A stretch of DNA of 64,000 bases from Welwitschia mirabilis. Lineage: Eukaryota; Gnetophyta; Gnetopsida; Welwitschiales. The translations under genes were made by a program, and so were the position numbers. A model generated the notes under the pieces. That model was not told where the DNA came from and ran no database searches. It saw nothing but the letters and a program-made list of their open reading frames with translations. Of the stretch, positions 21,872 to 33,602 are shown one piece after another; the stretch's first letter is position 1; each line of letters starts with the position of its first letter. Location: assembly GCA_051453625.1 (NCBI GenBank), contig JBOZIK010000001.1, forward strand, positions 81,276,679-81,340,678. Direction: 5' to 3'.

Positions 21872-23160
21872 TGTGTAGTACAATGAACTAAAATAAATTT
21901 TAAGAATATCTAGTATTATTTTCTTCATAGGGATAATTTTCTTGAACTTCATAAAACTTTCACAAATTTTTGCTAATATTGTAAATACAATTTAAGGAAA
22001 GAAGAAAAGATATATTAAGATAATGATGTTGAAACTTTTTCTGAAGACATAGAAGAATAAACTAGCTCTGAGGTTTAACTTGATTTATCCTCTAGAATTT
22101 CTTTTATCCAAGGATATCTTGTAGATTCTTGAAACATACTTAAGATATTAAGCAGTAATGGCTTAAGTTATGATAACATAATCTCATTTACCATATGAGA
22201 ATTAATGAATTTAAAAGTCACGTGATCCTTCATAACACTTAAATAAGCATGGAACTAAGAATATAAAGTGCTCAAGATCCATCAAATAAAAGAGACTTAA
22301 ACCAATTAACTAAATAACTCACTTAAATAATAACATAACTTAATAACTTGATTGTTAATTAAGAATGAAAAATACAAAGTTACTTACAACTTAAAATCAA
22401 AAGAAAACAACTACTTATATTAATATTAAAAATCATACATTGCATTAGTAAAAGAAGAAGGATGGTATCAACTCCTTAATCTATCCTTAAAACAATCTCA
22501 CTCCTAAAGAGAGTGCTCAGAATGACATACCAATTTGATAACCTAAATATTATACTACTCTATTAAAATAAATAATGTTTACAAATGAGGGCTTAAGGCC
22601 TTCTTATAGGTAAGAGTAGGATTGAAGTGATTTAGAGGCTTTGGCTTATAGTGTTAGGTAGAATCTTTATCATTTAGTATTCACTAGATAAGATCATCTA
22701 AAATTAGATAAGTATAATTATGTCATGTAGCATTAGGTAGAATCTTTATCATTAAGCATTAGGTAGATATTAACTTATAGCATTTGATGGAGAACTTCAT
22801 ATAGCTTTAGCTGGAAGTGTGACTTTTGGAGCTGAATTACCCTACCAACCAGTGATATCATTACATGTCTCTAGTGACACCTCCAGATGCCTTTTTCACA
22901 TGTCTTCTAATGCTATTGCTATGAGTTACTATCTATGTCTTCTTGCCATTATTATGTTATGTGGAATTATGTCCATATTCTACCATGTATTCCATAATGT
23001 GATTATAGATCTATAGTAATTATGAAGAAAAGAATAAAATTAAGGTTCATTTTAAAAATTATATAATACATATTTTATGATTATAATACTTAAATTAATG
23101 TCTTCATTATAACTTGTTCTTAAATGCTTAATAAAAGTGTCAAATCTTTATACCTTATTA
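21872..23160 (-). repeat. G2b 5' LTR
   Basis: Minus strand starts TAATAAGGTATAAAG (for TGTTAACATGCAAAA) at 23160 and ends ...CATTGTACTACACA at 21872, 1289 bases. It carries the same degenerate GCATTAGGTAGAATCT repeats (22640-22810) as the 3' LTR. The 65-codon stretch at 22819-23016 is inside the LTR and not a gene. Confidence 0.8.
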
Positions 23161-24260
23161 GTTTTTCTAAGGATGTTTTAATTATGCAATTTTTTCATGC
23201 TTTCTTTGGTAGTTTTCATTCATAAGAAACATTCCTAATTTCATCTAACTCATTGAGTTGAATAGATTTTTATTTCTTACTACCTCAAGATATAATTTCA
23301 TGTTTTTTTATACCTAATGTGCCTTATGTTTTAGTTCAATAAGTACATAATAAGCATTTTCATAAGTTAACCTAAATGAAGACATTCATAATAGTGTATT
23401 ATAAGTTATGTAATAAGTCCAAAAACATCATTAAACTTAAATGACTAGTTGTTTTCAATGGGTCCCACTATGTTTTGAAAAATATTCTTATTTCTCTATT
23501 AATGACCATGAGTTCATCACTAGTTTGAGGATGGTAAGAAGCTATAACTTTATGAGTGATCCCATACTCATTGAGAATATTGTTAAATATTCTATTATAA
23601 AAATTAGTATCATAATTTCTAATCAAAACTTGAGGATAACCAAATCTCATTAAAAGTTTTTCCTTAAAAAACTTTATCAAAATTTTGACATCATTAGATC
23701 AATAACTGCATGCTTCTATCTATTTAGTGATGTAGTTGATACAGACAATAATATATTAGTATCTATTCAAAGAAGGATATGGGCTTTAAAATAATGTTCT
23801 AAATATTAAAAGATTCAATAACAAGAATGGTTCTTAAATGCATCATATGTTTTCATAAAATTCTACCAACTCTTTAACAATTTTTTCATGTTTTACAAAA
23901 GAGGCATGAGTCTTTAAAAAATTATGGCTACTAAAACCATATTAAAGAATTTTTGTGGTAGTTTTGTTAATATGTTAATGGTCACTACAATCATTAAAAT
24001 GTCAATGCTTAAGAATGAGATGAATTTTCAATTAATGAGCACATCTACAGATGGCTTAATCTAGATAATATTTAAATAGATAAGGTATTGAAAAATAATT
24101 ATTTAGGCTGAATCAAAAATTTATTCCTATAATTAAATGTCTCATGGGAGGGAATAGCATTAAAAACTAAATAATTTGTAATATGATAATCTAATGTATT
24201 TTTAATATGAATAAAAGATGTTTGTCAAGAAATGTATCACCAATGCGAAGGGATTTTTGT
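23161..24260 (-). pseudogene. gypsy integrase, upstream part (G2a)
   Basis: Minus strand carries the tail of the zinc-binding part (H-I-N-K-T-T-T-K-I-L-Q-Y-G-F, then F-L-K-T-H-A-S-F-V-K, about 24010-23890), then an open 70-codon stretch (23680-23468) with R-F-G-Y-P-Q-V-L-I and Y-G-I-T-H-K-V-I-A-S-Y-H-P-Q-T-S. L-N-E-L-D-E-I-R-N follows near 23240, and I-L-R-K at the G2b junction. The second catalytic Asp reads Asn (R-N-Y-D-T-N-F), and the catalytic Glu after H-P-Q-T-S is replaced. The gene breaks at 23161 and resumes at 16757. Confidence 0.9.
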
Positions 24261-25640
24261 AAGTTCCCCCAAGTTATTCATGAGATATGATTAGTAAATC
24301 CCTTTTTATCTTATTTCTAAATCAAATTTCAACAATAGTAAGATCCATATAATTAATCTAATCTTAATGTTTTTTTATTAAAAGTATTTAGGAGCTAAGT
24401 GGCTTATGTAGATAACTACATTCAAACCAGGATGATATTGCATAAATTTCCTAAGGCAAAGACTATGATGAAAAGCTCTTTTTAAGTGATAGTGTAGTTT
24501 AGTTAAGTGTCTTCTAATATTTTACTTGTATGTATATTATATTTATTTTTATATATACTCTTTTTTCTAACATTGACTTAACTACATAATTGTTAGAATC
24601 ACATATGATTTTAAAGTTTAACTTCTAATCAAAAGATTAAAAAATATGTGTGAAGGTATTTTTTTTCTTAATATGATTAAAATATCACTAACACTCATGG
24701 ATCTAATTAAAAAATATGTCTTTGCTTAAAAGGGCATAAAGTGGTTTAAAAATTTTACCAAAATCTTTAATAAATGTCTTATAATAATCTATTTTTCTTG
24801 AAAAGAATCTAATCTATTTTTCTTTTTATGGAGTAGGTGTATGATTAAGAAAATTTTTATAAGGTCTATTTAAATTCTTTCTAAAGAAACAGTATGTCGT
24901 AAGACTATGCCTTTATTAACAATGAAATTTCATTGTTTCTAATTTAACATAAGGTATTTTTCTATGCATCGAGTAAGGACAAGTCCTAAGCTATGAAGAT
25001 AATCATCAAAAAATCCCTCATAAATAGATAAATCATCCATGAAAGTTTTAACACATTATTCTAATAAGTCAAAAATGATTCTAAGCATGCAATGTTAAAA
25101 ATGTAGTAGGGGTATTATATAAACCAAAACACATTCTTCTATAGATGAAAGTTATATATGAATAGGTAAAATTAACTTTTTCTTGATCCTTAGAAGTGGT
25201 TTCTATTTGGTTGTATGCTAAAAACCCATCTAAAAAATGGTAAAAGGAATGCCTGACCACTTTTTCTAGGATTTGATCCAGAAATTAGAGAGGGAAATGA
25301 TACTTTTTAGAAATGACATCCGTTTTTTATAGTTCATAAACATTATATATTTAACTATAAGCAAAGAAGGAATTATTTTATTATGTTCATTTAGAACTAG
25401 GGTAATTTTAGATTTCTTTGTTATTATTTGGATTAGACTTAACCATTTACTAACTCAGTTGGGGTAGATTATTTCATTATTCAAAACTCTAATTACTTCA
25501 CTCTTCACTACTTATTTCAAGGTGAAGTTGAATCTTCATTAGGATTTTATGGATGACTAATGTTTTATTCTAAATAGATGTGATGAATACAAATGCTAGG
25601 ATCATTTCACTCTAATATCAATAAGAGTTCATCCAATTCC
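24261..25640 (-). pseudogene. gypsy reverse transcriptase and RNase H (G2a)
   Basis: Minus strand carries Y-H-F-P-L-x-F-L-D-Q-I-L-E-K-V-V near 25290, H-S-F-Y-H-F-L-D-G-F and Y-N-Q-I-E near 25220, F-T-Y-S-Y and Y-R-R-M-C-F-G-L-Y-N-T-P-T-T-F near 25150-25090. The catalytic F-M-D-D is intact at 25032-25043. Further down, I-D-Y-Y-K-T-F-I-K-D-F-G-K-I-F-K-P-L (about 24790-24740) marks the end of the palm and thumb. Frameshifts are frequent, so the catalytic box is preserved by chance rather than function. RNase H itself (about 24700-24300) is too decayed to describe. Confidence 0.9.
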
Positions 25641-25999
25641 TTGCTTATGTTTCCTCAAAAGGTTTATCAACTAAGTTTCTTATGATAATGACAAGGAGAA
25701 ATTTATTACTACTAGAAAGATAGAGTCATATCCTAAGAAAGCATACATGAGGTCATTGAAAAGAGATTAAAGTTTAATGGGTTTTTTATTCTAAGTGATA
25801 GCATAAGATTTTAATTCTAGAGGAAGATCTAAGGCATGATCCATATGAAAGTAAATAAAAGGATTTTGGTCTTTAATAAGGTTACCTATTATATCTTCAT
25901 GTTTTAATTACTCATCATTAGAAGGTAATTTCATTGCATTAAAAACATTTCATTATCTTGTCATGTTACCAAAAGATATTTTCATCAAATCCTACCTAT

Positions 26000-26300
26000 A
26001 ATTAATTGAGGCATTTGAGGTTACTATGAAATGTCTTCCTAAGATGATGGTACAAAGTAATTAGTTGTATTATTTATATTTAAAACTATAAAATTCACTA
26101 GGAAATAAGATATTTCTATCCTAATAATGACATTATCTATTATTCCTAATAGGAGATTTATAGAATTATTAGCAAGTAAAAGGTGGATCTTAGTGTTTTT
26201 AAGCCCTTCCAAGCCTAATTATTTATAAGTTTCATAAGGAAGCAAGTTCACAGTAGCTCATAAATCTAATGAGATTGATTTAGAAGTTTATTTATAATGT
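26000..26300 (-). pseudogene. gypsy aspartic protease (G2a)
   Basis: Minus strand: S-L-D-L-stop-A-T-V-N-L-L-P-Y-E-T-Y-K near 26280-26230 (family form D-L-G-A-S-V-N-L-L-P), then L-G-L-E-G-L-K-N-T-K-I and L-L-G-I-I-D-N-V-I-I-R-I-E near 26150. The catalytic Asp remains, but the adjacent Gly codon is a stop. Confidence 0.85.
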
Positions 26301-26329
26301 AATACCAATCATAGGGAATTTAATTTCCT

Positions 26330-26535
26330 TGAATTTGGGTGAAAATTGCTTATAGTGAGTGGCACTAGTTTATTATGCTAAAGGGGCTTTACATTTTATG
26401 TTCACACCTCTTTTTATGGTATGCATATATTTGAAGAACTTTTCATAAAAAGGAGATTGCTGAAATGCTTCCAATAGGATGTTATTTATATTGAATTATT
26501 TGAATATTTCTAAATCTTCTAATTATTTTTTCATA
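26330..26535 (-). pseudogene. gag C-terminal end (G2a)
   Basis: Minus strand: F-N-I-N-N-I-L-L-E-A-F-Q-Q-S-P-F-Y-E-K-F-F, then Q-F-S-P-K-F-K. This is the conserved block just before the protease in plant gypsy polyproteins (I-P-F-x-E-A-L-Q-Q-M-P-x-Y-x-K-F, P-P-K-x-K-D-P-G). Everything upstream of it in G2a, including most of gag and the 5' LTR, is missing. The 3' region of G2c starts within about 20 bases. Confidence 0.8.
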
Positions 26536-26549
26536 ATTTTTTCTGAAGT

Positions 26550-27790
26550 GTAAGAATGATATAACTTTAAAATTTTATAATTAATTTTCTAAAATTAAGG
26601 TATCAAATTTAAAAATTTAGTAAAAAAAACTTTTAAAAAATTGGATGTCATATCTTATAATTAAATTTCAAAGTTGTCCTTAAATTTATATGATGAAAAA
26701 TGTTTAAGTAATTTGGGAATATAACCTTAGAAAATTTGCACTAAATTCTTTTGTTAAAAACCATACAAAATGATGCAACTAAACTTAGATAAAAGAAAAA
26801 CGAACTATATGAAAATGTTGTTTTATTAAGTACTATGTTTAAAATTAATTCATAAAAATGGTTAATGCTTTATGATTTATTTCTCATAAAATGGGGATAA
26901 AGTAAAATAAATAATAGATCTAGAAAATAAACATGTGTTAATGGACTTAACCAAAACTAATGAATAAATGAGTAAACTTACCTAAACTAATTACCTTTAT
27001 TATATTTTTTTAATTTTTATATTATTGAGTCCCAAAATTAGCTAAACATATGCTTGACTAAATAACTTATATGAATTCAAAAAATCATTGGTAAATCCTA
27101 AGTACAAAAGTTAAAAGACAATAAGTCATAAAAATCCTTTAATTTTCATATTTTTCTTTCCATTATTTTCTATTTCTATGCACATATATATTCCTAGTTT
27201 AGTACTTGAAATCACATGGAACATCTAGTATTATGAATTTTTTTCTCAATAAAGTTAAGCATAATACTTTATGAAAAAATCAATGCTGCATTTCTAGTAA
27301 GCATTTATAGCCCTAATGGAGTTGATTATGTCATAGAATAGATCATTAGATCTGCATTAGTTGTGAGCATCTATAATCCATTGTAGTTAATTAAATTCAA
27401 TTATATAATTAATGATATATGAATTTAGAGAAGAGATATATTATTTTTTGGGTTCATCTTCTCATGTTTATTTTTTAATGCACATTTAACGGGGTAATTA
27501 GTTAACTAGCCTAATTAAGATAAATCTTGTCATCGTGAAAAAGTTATAGATCTAAGGAGAATAATATGAAGGTAGATCCCATCTTTTCAATAGAATTTTT
27601 ATCAAAATAGAAAACCTTAAATAAACATGATTTTAATCATCACACTCAAAATAAGCAAAACATTTCCTTAAAAATGCATAAGTACACTTGATCTTAACTA
27701 TTACATAGGTAATAACAAGATCACTTACTATTGATTTTTGGTTAAGATTCATTAATCTAAACTAGTAAGTATTAAAAATTAATAGGTAAA
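26550..27790 (-). other. 3' untranslated region of G2c, lacking its LTR
   Basis: Aligns with 18240-19380 and 33680-34990. In those copies it is followed on the minus strand by a polypurine tract and LTR. Here it runs into the gag end of G2a instead, which indicates a deletion that fused G2c to G2a. Confidence 0.75.
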
Positions 27791-28490
27791 TGATTATGGT
27801 GAATGGCTTATAGGCTTAATGAAATAGAATTAAAATGGATTTATTGTGTGGAGAGGCTTAAATGAATGATTAGATAAGTGATAGTTCTATGAGATGTTCA
27901 CGAGAGAATCATCTTTAAGAAAAACTTGGGTTTTAACAAGATGAATGATTATAGAAGACTCAAAAGAATTATAAATATTAAGTTTAGAGTATAAAAAGTG
28001 ACATTAAAATGATGATCTAGAATGAAAAATATTGGGCTCTTTAGAAGAACATTTAAAGTCATAAATTTCATTAACCTAATTAGCCTCATCAGGACTACTT
28101 TCTAATTTCATTATATTAAAAATATTTAAGTTGAAAGTTATATTATCAAATTATATTTTATTTGATCATTATCGCAATTAGTTAAGTTAATTAAAATCGT
28201 AAGGAAACTCTTTTCTAAAATGATAATGAATTACATTTTATTATATCCATTTCTAAAATGATGAAATCAACTAAAAGTTAGTAGTTAATGACTTAACCTC
28301 TTTAACTATTTCAAATGATAACTTCATAGAGTTATAGCTAATTGCAATAGATCTTAGTGCATTTAAGATTATCTAAGTGAACTTCTTTATAAACATAATT
28401 GATTAGGATACTGACACTTACTCCCACCTTTGACGAGGCTTGCTTAATTTTTTTAATCTCCAATTATATTACACTACTTATTGGCTAACT
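27791..28490 (-). pseudogene. gypsy protease and linker (G2c)
   Basis: Decayed minus-strand protease. The active-site block survives as A-S-L-V-K-G-G-S-K near 28425, with the F-D-N-I-T-F-N-L-N-I-F-N-I-M-K motif near 28110. That motif follows the protease in G2d and at 48862-49233 too. About 300 bases later the 3' untranslated region begins, so RT and integrase are absent. Confidence 0.7.
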
Positions 28491-28699
28491 AGCATCTTTA
28501 TACTCATGAAAAAGCTAATTTTGAATCATTATACTTATTTTTAGGCTAAAAGACTTTATTCTTTATGGTCATGTGTATCTTTATCATGCACATATCCTTA
28601 AGGAAATTTACATATGAGGGAACCTTTTTAATTACTTCTATAAAAGGCATATTGATTTTAGCTTCCTTAAAAATTTCTATGGCCTCTAATTATTGTTTT

Positions 28700-30276
28700 T
28701 CAATATTCTCTTTCTAAGAAATTAGGAAAAAGTTAAATGCCCTTTATAGGAAGGAAAACATTTTTCTAAGTCATTTACCTTTTCTTTATTCAAGGATTGG
28801 GGAAATGGTAAAGGTTCTTCACAAGAAATTGTGCTTTTTTTTTTTTTTAATTCACCTCATCTTAAGATTCTTTTTGAGTTAAACCTTGATTAATCTCTGT
28901 GCCATTTCAAAGATTTATTATTTTGGTTTATTCTAAGTATCTTGATCTTTCATTAATAAATCTTACTTCTTTGGATTTTAGTTAAGCACTAAGTGGGAGT
29001 ATTCCTTAATCTTCATGATTTATAGTAGAGAGAATCTAGGTTTAGGCTCATTAGACTATTTGAAAATTTCGTAAATAAACTAGGTTTTTGGCTTAAATTT
29101 GGTTAATGAAGAGGAATGTTATGTAAGGATTAATTCATGGTTATTATTTATTTGGACTTGATTTTACATGAACTTACTTAGTAATTCTTCAAAGAGGATA
29201 GATGGAGGTGATTTTTTAGTAATTATAAGAAAAAGAATGGAAGGATGATAAAATAAAAAGATTTTTTTGGTTAACTATTTTAATTATCTTCCTTCCAAGG
29301 AATGTTAGAGTTATTTATCTACCTAGGGTTGTATGTCTTTAAGTAAGAATCGTTTTCTAGGTTTTTCTAATAGTGTCCTACTATATTAACTTATTTGTTA
29401 ATAATGTTTTAAAATAATGGAATGGATGAACATTAAAATATTTTATGGATATCAATGTGGCAAATAAGACATTCTAGTTTAGTGACTGTGGTTGTAGATG
29501 AGGATGAAGTAATTAAAGAATCTACTCTTCTTGCTAGTTCATTTATCTTACTATTCACTTCAAAATTTTTAAGAACTTCAAACACACTTGTGGATATAAT
29601 AGGATGATGAGATATAAATAGTTTCATAGGTTTCTCTAAAGTTTTGGAATTCTTTATTATACTCTTAATGTATTTCCAAAATTCATCTAAGGGCATGTTA
29701 AAGAAGTTTCCTCTATTCATTATCTCAACTAGTTGACTATTTGTTATGGTTAATCCATATTAGAGAAACTTATTTTCCATCTTGGTTTAAATAAGTGTTG
29801 AAGGCATTTTTAAATCTTTATAATATTTGAAAAAATATTTCATGTTTCTTTTACTAGTAATTCATGATTTCTTTTTTGAAAGCATTTATTTCATGATTGG
29901 AAAAGAATTTGGAGATGAATGCCTTATTTAGATTAATTCAAGTTTTAATGGAAAATTATTTGAGGGTGTATAACCAAGATTTTTCCTTTTCTTTTAAGAA
30001 AAAAGGAAATAATATGAGCCTAAGGAATCATAAGTATTCTGATACTAAGAAACAATTGATAGAACACATGCAAATCCCTTAATACAAAGGTAACATTCCT
30101 TTAGATTTTAGGTAACAGAATTAAGGTAAAAGTTAGATAGTGGAGAGTATAAACTTTAATGTTTAGTTTATTGAGGGTGGTGATGCATAATGATATTATT
30201 ATGCATTAGGATTTAAGGTAGTTATAAAGAGTTTATCTATATTAATTAGTGTTGGGTATAGTAGTTTATCATTTGA
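28700..30276 (-). pseudogene. gag remnant (G2c)
   Basis: Minus strand. The best part is the 95-codon open stretch 29720-29433: M-N-R-G-N-F-F-N-M-P-L-D-E-F, K-T-L-E-K-P, N-E-L-A-R-R-V-D-S-L, then C-L-I-C-H-I-D-I-H, a zinc-knuckle-like C-x2-C-x4-H. This matches the C-terminal capsid and nucleocapsid junction of plant gypsy gag. Stops break the rest. The counterpart in G2d is 35900-37370. A 61-codon plus-strand stretch at 29897-30082 is antisense to it. Confidence 0.75.
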
Positions 30277-31285
30277 TTACCTGCCATGCCACCATGAAAC
30301 CTCCATAATGAATTTCACTATCCACATATTGAACAGATTGACTTGGCTTAGGAGGGATATGTAGGGTCAGTGACTATACCTACACCTGCCCTACATATTT
30401 GTAGCTACATGATAGGTTGATAACGAGCTTACTAATAGACGGCTACCCTAGTTATAGGGGAAGAGCATGGCTTGGACTTGTTGCTGTAGCTCTTGTATGC
30501 ACGCACTCTCAGGTTGCTCATCACACAGTAACACCGTCTTGGTCAGGAAGTCCTCTAACAAGGTTCAGGTTTGTATGTGAGCAGTCCTCTAACAACAACA
30601 CAAAGATTAGATCCTTTGTCGTATTCTCGATTGAGTTATCCATACACATACTAGGTGGCGGTGTATAGATGGAAGTTGGCTCCTGATATACGTACATGAT
30701 TCATATACGCTGCCAGGACCCATGCTGGTGTATGTGCCCCTGTAGTACCATATATGACCCCAAATCAACACAGTATGCAAGCTGGTTCAAACACAACACC
30801 TCCAGTAGCCAAGCCAGTGACCTGTAGCTATACGCTACATTCATACAGGTGAGTCGTCTCCCGGTCAGATGCTACATGGGGCGGCTAGTTCATATGCCGG
30901 AGTGTTGGTTGTCTGAGGGATGCGGTGAGCTTGGTGAACTTAACAACCAGCGAGGCGAGGTGGCAGGGTAGGGAGTGCTATGTTGGAGGCAAGAAGGCCA
31001 CATAGTATGTGAGGCAGGCAGAACTAGTTGCTCACATAGTCAATGGAGGGTTCAGGATCATGGTTCTGGTGTAATNNNNNNNNNNNNNNNNNNNNNNNNN
31101 NNNNNNNNNNNNNNNNNNNNNNNNNNNNNNNNNNNNNNNNNNNNNNNNNNNNNNNNNNNNNNNNNNNNNNNNNNNNNNNNNNNNNNNNNNNNNNNNNNNN
31201 NNNNTGTCGTATAGCGAGGGTTGGCAGTATCGGTTACATATACGCTCACTATATGGAAAGGGGACAGCGTTATGTGGCGGGATGA
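30277..31285. other. GC-rich insertion of unknown origin in G2c gag/leader
   Basis: About 1 kb with roughly half G+C by eye, against about a quarter around it, and without the A/T runs typical of the window. G2d at the equivalent site (about 37395-37505) has only about 110 AT-rich bases. No terminal inverted repeats or target duplication were found. Plus-strand frames include an 83-codon stretch (30417-30668) and a frame near 30710-30850 reading H-A-G-V-C-A-P-V-V-P-Y-M-T-P-N-Q-H, rich in Pro, Thr and Ser. CATACAG/GTGAGT at 30842-30854 looks like a splice donor. A 129-N gap lies at 31076-31204. It could be a captured gene fragment, another transposon or a misjoined contig. I cannot assign it. 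Confidence 0.6.
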
Positions 31286-32213
31286 AGGTTAAAATAATTA
31301 TTATTTGTATTGTTTCAAAAGAGGAGGCTTAATCCCTTTGGTTATCATCATGTTATTCATTTTATCGTGTTCTTCCTTCATCTAGGGTCCATATCATTTA
31401 AAGTATTTCTAACTAATCTTCTAGATTTGCCATGGATTCCGCATGCAACAATAGGCTTGAATAAGTTTTAATCATGCTATAAAGGGTTTTCATAAAGCTT
31501 GTAAGTTTAAATAATCTCTAGATTTACAAAAAGGGTTTTATTAAAAGATCAAAGTATTTAAAATGCAGAGGCCAGTGACATCAGTGAGGACAACCAATAG
31601 CACTAGTTAGAACATAAGTTAAACTTGTAAAAAAAAAAAAAAAAAAAAATTCTTTACAGATGCCTTATGAACCAATTAACATGTGAAGGACACAAAAAAA
31701 TTTAACAAAAATGAAAAACATAAGTGTTTATAACCTAATTCTTAATTAAATTATAAAAAAATTAAGATAATTTTAATGTTTTATCATTTAATAAATTCAT
31801 AGAATAAAAAATTCGAAAAATAGCATTGAAGATCTATTAGGTAAAACAAAGCACATCATGTTAGTTAAATATTTAGTTTTTAAATTTTCTCCTTTAACAA
31901 ATTGCAAGAAAATTATTAGACCTATACAAAAACAAGTTAGATTAATGACAAATTTAAAATTAGACTAGTTCAGGTATCATGGAAATGACTAGTACCAATC
32001 ACTAGAAATAAAACTAAAGAAATAATAAATAAAAATAAAATAAAAATAAACTAGTTCGAATATCACTAAAAAGGACTAGTATCCATTATTCAAAAATAAT
32101 CAAAAGAAAGGAAAAATAGAACTATTTTAAATATTACTAAAAATATAAAAACTATCTAAAAAACTTGCAAAAGTTAAAGTATGTTCTCTTCTAAGCTACT
32201 ACTATGTTATTAT
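31286..32213 (-). other. G2c leader
   Basis: Aligns with 37505-38060 of G2d (GAGGAGGCTT, ATCATTTAAAG and the ACTAATCTT block) and partly with 21060-21840. It has an A21 run at 31629-31649 and two CTAGT...ACTAGTACCAATCACT repeats at 31970-32080. No coding frame. Confidence 0.6.
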
Positions 32214-32233
32214 TCTTAGCAACAGTGCTAAAA
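32214..32233 (-). other. Primer-binding site of G2c, tRNA-Asp type
   Basis: Minus strand TTTTAGCACTGTTGCTAAGA, 6 bases after the LTR end. Relative to TTTTGGCGCCGTTGCCGGGGA, all mismatches are G-to-A or C-to-T transitions apart from one missing G. It is the best primer site in the window and supports the Athila-like assignment of G2. Confidence 0.72.
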
Positions 32234-32239
32234 TCTATT

Positions 32240-33587
32240 TGTTATTTTATAATATACTAGATTTAAACATAGTTAAAAAAATTAGTTATCATTCTTTTCA
32301 TAGGGATAACATGAGTAGTGGTTTAGAAGTTTTACACTATCTCTTATGTAATGCAATTTGCAAGTTAAAGAAAGAAAATAAAAGGAAGAGAGTTAAGAAT
32401 AGTTTTGGCTAAAACGTCTATTTGGAAGATGAAAGAAACAAGCTAGCATTAATATTCTATCAATTCATTCTTCAACATTCTTTCACTCTAATGTTATCAA
32501 ATGTTTTTTCTGTAACACACCTAAAACCATCAAGAATGTTTTTCTTAGAATATGATGATGTAATTTCATTTACCATATAAGTAATGGTAAAATTTACTAA
32601 CACTTAATATTTCATAGCCTTAAATAATAATAGAAGGTAAGAATCCTAAGTACTTAAAATCCATAAAGTTAAAATACTTAGATTAAATTATTAAAATGTT
32701 CTCTTAAATGTAATAAAGTCTAATAGTTAAGTTGCTATCTAAGAATTTCAAATGTAAAATGACTCATGACTTAAAATTAAAAGCAAATGAATTTATGAAT
32801 TAAGAAAAAATAACACTTCACAATAAAGGAAGAAGAATGCTATAGAATGTTTCAAGTGATTTTTAAGACTAAGTAACTCCTCATTGAGTTTCTTAGAATA
32901 CTTTGATGACTAACAAGCTAAAGTTTTAAATTTCTCCAAAGCCAAAGATAATACAATAAGGGATTTAAGGCTTTTTTACAGGAAGGAATGAGGGTAAGAG
33001 GTGGTTACACATCCTTGGCTTATAGTATTAGGTGGATGGTTACATAATGATGGCATTAGGTAGGAAGGTTTCTCATCTTTTTTATTTGATAGAGAACCAT
33101 ATGACAACATTAATACTTGGCTTCTAGATATTGTATCTACTATCAACCATTTTCATTATAACATATTTTCATCATTAACCTTCTTAGCAATGCTACATGT
33201 CACTCTACACTTCCTTGTCATTACTTCCACATGTCATCAAAAGCGTAATTTATTTTTAATGTGGAATTTAATTAAGTCTATAATTACTTTTAATATAATT
33301 CTTCATGACAATTCATAAACATAAGAATGAAGGTAGTTTACCTAGAGAGGCTAGTGGCATTGATAGTCCTAGCCAATGGAACTAGTGGTTTAGGTAGGAT
33401 GATGATCAATTTTAAGCATGCTGTCTAATTTAGTATAAGTAACCTGAAAATGTCATGAGTAAACAATAAGTCCATAATTAAGATATAAAATCAATAGAAT
33501 ACATGTGACAAAATTATTTATATTAATGTGTTTCATTAAGATAGTTATTTAACCTAATTTTAATGTTAATTTTTACATGTTAAAACA
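32240..33587 (-). repeat. G2 LTR shared by G2d (3' end) and G2c (5' end)
   Basis: Minus strand starts TGTTTTAACATGTAAAAATT at 33587, just after a polypurine tract of G2d, and ends ...AAAATAACA at 32240, just before a primer site of G2c. One LTR therefore closes one unit and opens the next. 1348 bases, aligning with both G2b LTRs. Confidence 0.82.
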
Positions 33588-33602
33588 CCCATAATCAAAC
33601 TT
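33588..33602 (-). other. polypurine tract of G2d
   Basis: Minus strand AAGTTTGATTATGGG immediately before TGTTTTAACATG. It is purine-rich with interruptions. Confidence 0.6.

Larger units (their letters stand above)
16758..23160 (-). mobile_element. G2b: gypsy element with both LTRs, nested in the integrase of G2a
   Basis: Minus-strand order: 5' LTR (23160-21872), primer site (21863-21843), leader and degenerate internal region (21842-19391), 3' untranslated region (19390-18092), polypurine tract (18091-18079), 3' LTR (18078-16758). Total 6.4 kb, with no recognisable protease, RT or integrase, so it is an internally deleted or non-autonomous copy. The flanks are the two halves of one integrase gene. 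AGAAA occurs next to both outer ends, but a clean five-base target duplication is not seen. Confidence 0.82.

Noticed and set aside
22819-23016. 65-codon plus-strand open stretch
   Set aside because: Inside the G2b 5' LTR and not conserved as a frame in the other two G2 LTRs.
16743-23168. AGAAA as the target-site duplication of G2b
   Set aside because: The string is present near both ends, but the five bases directly adjoining the LTRs (AAAAC and AGAAA on the minus strand) are not identical and the region is A-rich.
23441-23653. 70-codon plus-strand open stretch
   Set aside because: Shadow of the integrase on the minus strand.
30842-30854. CAG/GTGAGT as a genuine splice donor of a host gene
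   Set aside because: A single match to a short consensus with no supported exon, acceptor or protein match. Kept only as a remark on the GC-rich segment.
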